Positions 4,246-7,152 of a stretch of 7,152 nt of DNA are shown piece by piece. The DNA is from PWQG01 sp051747985. GTDB taxonomy: Bacteria > Pseudomonadota > Gammaproteobacteria > Pseudomonadales > Pseudohongiellaceae. The DNA is taken from positions 1 to 7,152 of the forward strand of contig JBNJGU010000155.1 in assembly GCA_051747985.1 (NCBI GenBank), read 5' to 3'. The position numbers and the translations under genes are program-made. Numbering within the stretch: position 1 is the first letter of the stretch; every line of letters starts with the position of its first letter. The notes under the pieces are model-generated. The model made no database searches. It was not told the DNA's origin and saw only the letters and a program-made list of their open reading frames with translations.

Positions 4246-7152
4246 ATGAGGATCAAACGATCTGTCCTGCAGATGGGTTTGACGGCAAGTATCGTATTGC
4301 CAGCACCTGCCGCCGTCATGGCGCAGCAAGAAAGCCAGATTGAAGAGGTGACCGTAACCGGCTCACTGATCAGTCGCACCGACAATTTCGATACCGTTTC
4401 TCCGGTGGACACCATCGATTCCGATGCCATCTCCGAGCAGGGCACGCCCAATATCGGGGAGGTCATCCGCAACACCACATTCAACTATGGTGTCGCGTCC
4501 GTCACCAATATCCTGGCCTCCACGGCCCAGGGTGGCGCTTCACCGAGTGCCAACCTGCGTGGACTGGGCGCCGGCGCCACTCTGACGGTCATCGACGGCC
4601 GACGCAGCACCTCTCAGAACCTGTCCAATCTGTATCCGCAGATCGCCGTACAGCGCATTGAAACACTGACCGACGGTGGCGGTGCCATCTACGGTACCGA
4701 TGCGATCGGTGGTGTGGTCAACGTGATTCCACGCCGGCAGTTCGAAGGTCTTGAAGTGCGTCTGTCCAACAATGCCACCACCAGTGGTGACTGGGACGAA
4801 ACCACCTGGTCCGTCATGGGCGGCGCCAGTAACGGCACCACCAGTTTTACCGGCGCCTTTGAGTACCGCGATCGTGACCAGATGAAGTTCATGGATCGCC
4901 CCGAGTTCGCGCTGGGCGCACCGTCTTTCTCGACCACGGCCAGTCCAGGTACCGCCACGGTGCCTGTGCGGGATGAGAACGGCAATGTTGTCGATCAGCG
5001 TACACAGATAGATCCCGGATGTGGACTGAACAATGACCCGGATGGCTCCAAAGCGGAAGTGGGCGGATTCCAGCAGGGCAAGAACATCTTCGGCGCATCC
5101 TGTGGCATGGAATTTGGCGCCAACTTCGATTACATCGCGCCGTCCGAACAGTTCACCGGCGCGTTCTTCTTCGATCACGATTTCAGCGACTATCTGAGCT
5201 TTGAGTCCGAGGTGCTGCTGGGCAGCCAGACAGTGGCGGGGCGTGGTTCACCGCAGAACCCGGGTGGCCGCGTGGCTGAATTGCCGACGGTTCCGGGCGA
5301 AAACCCGGGGAACCCGTATCGGGCCATGAACTCCGAGGGCGAGCTGTTGTACGCGCAGCCGCGGCGCAACAGTCAGGGAGACCTGGTCACCGATGATCTG
5401 GGACGTTATATCCCGGCCCGTGATGAAAGCGGTACTGTGATTCTGGCGCAGAACCAGTTTGCTTCCATGGACAGCGATCCGCAGGGCGGCATTGCGTTCA
5501 ACGAGGATGTGCGTCTGGCCGGCTGGCGCCCGCCGATGTATCCCAACAACCAGCCGACACGGAACAATCCCGACGGCAGTGGTATCGGTGATGGTGATTT
5601 CGAGTCGTTCAAGTACCGTTGGGTCGGTCAGTTGAACTTCGAGATTCCGGATACCACCTGGGGCGGCTATGCCTCTTACACGCACGATCGTGTGACCACC
5701 GAAAGTCCGGAACGTCGTGAGCGCCTGAGCGCCATTTCGGCGGGTCTGACTGGTGATCTGGTCGTGGCTGACGACGGCGCGGAAGGGTCCCGCACGGCCT
5801 GGTTCAACCCGTTTTCCACCATGAACTACACCTGTGTGGATGGGGTCTGTGACGGTTCGGTGCCGGGTAGCGGCGAGGTCCAGGATGATCCGAATGCCAA
5901 CAATCCGCTGCCGGTGATCGACCAGATCCAGATGATCGATATCGACAAGGACACCACCAAGTTCAACATCGTCGACCTGGTCATGAGCGGTGAGATGTTC
6001 ACCATTGGTGATCGTGTGGTCGATGGTGCCGTTGGTGGACAGTGGCGCAACATCAACTTCCGTCAGGACCGCGGACCGGTATTCGCCAGTCAGGATGCGT
6101 GGATCGGCAATGGTGCACCGGGCTGGGAAGGCGAGCGGGACATCTACGCGGGCTTTGCTGAAATGAGCATACCAGTATGGGAGTACGCAGAGCTGGGTGG
6201 CTTTGACTTGGGCGTGCTGGAATTCAATGGCGCTGTCCGTCATGAGCTGGTCGATGACGACTCCGAATCCGATCTGGACTCCACCACGGCCAAATTGGGT
6301 CTGCGTTGGGAGGCGCGTGACTGGCTGTCACTGCGCGCGTCGTACAATGAAGCGTTCATCACGCCGTCCATGGAGCAGCTGTTCGCTCCGCAGACGACCG
6401 GCATCAACAACGCCACTGACCGCTTCACCGGTGACTCCTTCTTCATGGCGCGTTCTCTGGGTGGCACCCCGACCCTGGAGCCGGAAGAGGCCGAGATCAT
6501 CAACCTGGGCTTCACGGTGGACATGATGCAGGGTGACATGACGTTCTCCTTTGACTGGAAGGATTTCGACTTCACCAATCGCATTGTCCGTCTGCTGCCG
6601 CAGGATGTGTTGGATGCGGACTACGAGAATTTCCAGGAGTGGTCCGCCGGCAACCCCGACGCGGGACTGGATGAGTGGCTGGACAGCGGTCTGGCGGATC
6701 CCAACATCCAGCGCGATCCCAACAGCGGTATCGTTTCCCAGATCGTGACGCCGCTGGTCAACGCCGCGTCAATGACCTGGAAGGGTTTCGATACCACCTG
6801 GACGTATCGCTTCCTGGCCGAGGACCTGCCGTTCGTCGACCGGCCCATGGGTGAATTCAACATGAGTGTCACCGGCACCTATGTGGATGAGTTCAACTCG
6901 CAGGCCCGCGAAGATGCTCCGCTCACCCGGGGTGCCGGCAACCGCAACAATGCCACCGGCTTCCTGCCGCCGGCGCCGCGCCTGCGTGCCAACACCCGGC
7001 TGGGCTGGACCATGGACAACCATCGTGTCGCCCTGATCGGTCGTTACACCGCCGGTGTGCGTAACCCGGCTTCGGACGAACCGTTTGGTAGCGTCAACCC
7101 GGCGGTGCTGGACCTGATGGGTGTGACCAATCCGATGCGTGATATCCCCTCG
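4246..7152 (+). CDS. TonB-dependent outer-membrane receptor (C-terminus cut by window edge)
   Basis: The frame is open from ATG 4246 to the right edge, 969 residues without a stop. Residues 1-26 are a signal peptide (MRIKRSVLQM start, PAPAAVMA before the cut). EEVTVTG at 33-39 is a TonB-box-like segment. The plug domain covers about 48-163, with SPVDTIDSDAI, the conserved LRGLG at 104-108, IDGRR at 116-120, and YGTDAIGGVVNV at 149-160. The rest is the beta-barrel, with family landmarks SYNEAFITPS near 699-708 and LEPEEAEIINLGF near 744. Members of this long subgroup usually exceed 1000 residues, so perhaps 50-100 are missing. It imports a ligand across the outer membrane using TonB-ExbB-ExbD energy; the ligand is unknown. 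No sigma-regulator extension precedes the plug, so it is a plain transporter. Four cysteines (C259, C286, C530, C535) lie in probable outside loops. The divergent thiolase hints at an acyl or hydrophobic substrate (inference). Confidence 0.95.
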   Translation, partial: MRIKRSVLQMGLTASIVLPAPAAVMAQQESQIEEVTVTGSLISRTDNFDTVSPVDTIDSDAISEQGTPNIGEVIRNTTFNYGVASVTNILASTAQGGASPSANLRGLGAGATLTVIDGRRSTSQNLSNLYPQIAVQRIETLTDGGGAIYGTDAIGGVVNVIPRRQFEGLEVRLSNNATTSGDWDETTWSVMGGASNGTTSFTGAFEYRDRDQMKFMDRPEFALGAPSFSTTASPGTATVPVRDENGNVVDQRTQIDPGCGLNNDPDGSKAEVGGFQQGKNIFGASCGMEFGANFDYIAPSEQFTGAFFFDHDFSDYLSFESEVLLGSQTVAGRGSPQNPGGRVAELPTVPGENPGNPYRAMNSEGELLYAQPRRNSQGDLVTDDLGRYIPARDESGTVILAQNQFASMDSDPQGGIAFNEDVRLAGWRPPMYPNNQPTRNNPDGSGIGDGDFESFKYRWVGQLNFEIPDTTWGGYASYTHDRVTTESPERRERLSAISAGLTGDLVVADDGAEGSRTAWFNPFSTMNYTCVDGVCDGSVPGSGEVQDDPNANNPLPVIDQIQMIDIDKDTTKFNIVDLVMSGEMFTIGDRVVDGAVGGQWRNINFRQDRGPVFASQDAWIGNGAPGWEGERDIYAGFAEMSIPVWEYAELGGFDLGVLEFNGAVRHELVDDDSESDLDSTTAKLGLRWEARDWLSLRASYNEAFITPSMEQLFAPQTTGINNATDRFTGDSFFMARSLGGTPTLEPEEAEIINLGFTVDMMQGDMTFSFDWKDFDFTNRIVRLLPQDVLDADYENFQEWSAGNPDAGLDEWLDSGLADPNIQRDPNSGIVSQIVTPLVNAASMTWKGFDTTWTYRFLAEDLPFVDRPMGEFNMSVTGTYVDEFNSQAREDAPLTRGAGNRNNATGFLPPAPRLRANTRLGWTMDNHRVALIGRYTAGVRNPASDEPFGSVNPAVLDLMGVTNPMRDIPS

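Noticed and set aside
4540..6243. Long minus-strand frames of 212 and 331 codons under the TonB receptor
   Set aside because: They are shadows of the receptor gene, which has a signal peptide, plug and barrel motifs; the antisense products show no domain and no ribosome binding site.

Overview
The window reads as part of the chromosome of a GC-rich Gram-negative bacterium. Two outer-membrane protein genes (a MipA/OmpV-like protein and a TonB-dependent receptor) and a secreted nuclease require a diderm envelope. The protein styles fit a gammaproteobacterium, possibly a marine or lipid-using one; that placement is inference from family resemblance. There are five protein-coding genes, two of them cut by the window edges. 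I see no tRNA, rRNA, CRISPR array, insertion sequence or phage gene.

Left part (1-1693, minus strand): a two-gene operon. An S1/P1-type zinc nuclease with a signal peptide and all nine expected zinc ligands overlaps by four bases (ATGA) the start of a MipA/OmpV outer-membrane protein, whose C-terminus runs off the left edge. Both products should leave the cytoplasm, one to the periplasm or outside and one to the outer membrane.

Intergenic 1694-2080: the nuclease gene has a plausible promoter whose -35 lies in a 13-bp tandem repeat. Just upstream is a very clean intrinsic terminator (12-bp perfect stem, 9-nt loop, eight Ts) pointing the same way with no protein gene in front of it. An extended -10 promoter candidate about 95 bases further upstream would make a transcript of roughly 130 nt ending there. 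This is a candidate small RNA or leader attenuator and is the most unusual item in the window.

Middle (2081-3755): a single-domain VOC/glyoxalase-fold protein on the plus strand converges on a full-length thiolase (acetyl-CoA C-acyltransferase) on the minus strand. A GC-rich hairpin between them probably ends the thiolase transcript.

Right part (3756-7152): a 490-base divergent control region separates the thiolase from a large TonB-dependent receptor that is open to the right edge (969 residues visible). The region contains a promoter candidate for each direction, a perfect 12-bp palindrome, several TGTCAGA-type motifs and a direct repeat beside the receptor's ribosome binding site. The pairing of receptor and thiolase hints at import and beta-oxidation-type use of a hydrophobic or acyl substrate, but the sequence does not identify it. 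Apart from the candidate RNA and the receptor leader, the genes belong to well-known families, and I do not see a clearly new multi-gene system.
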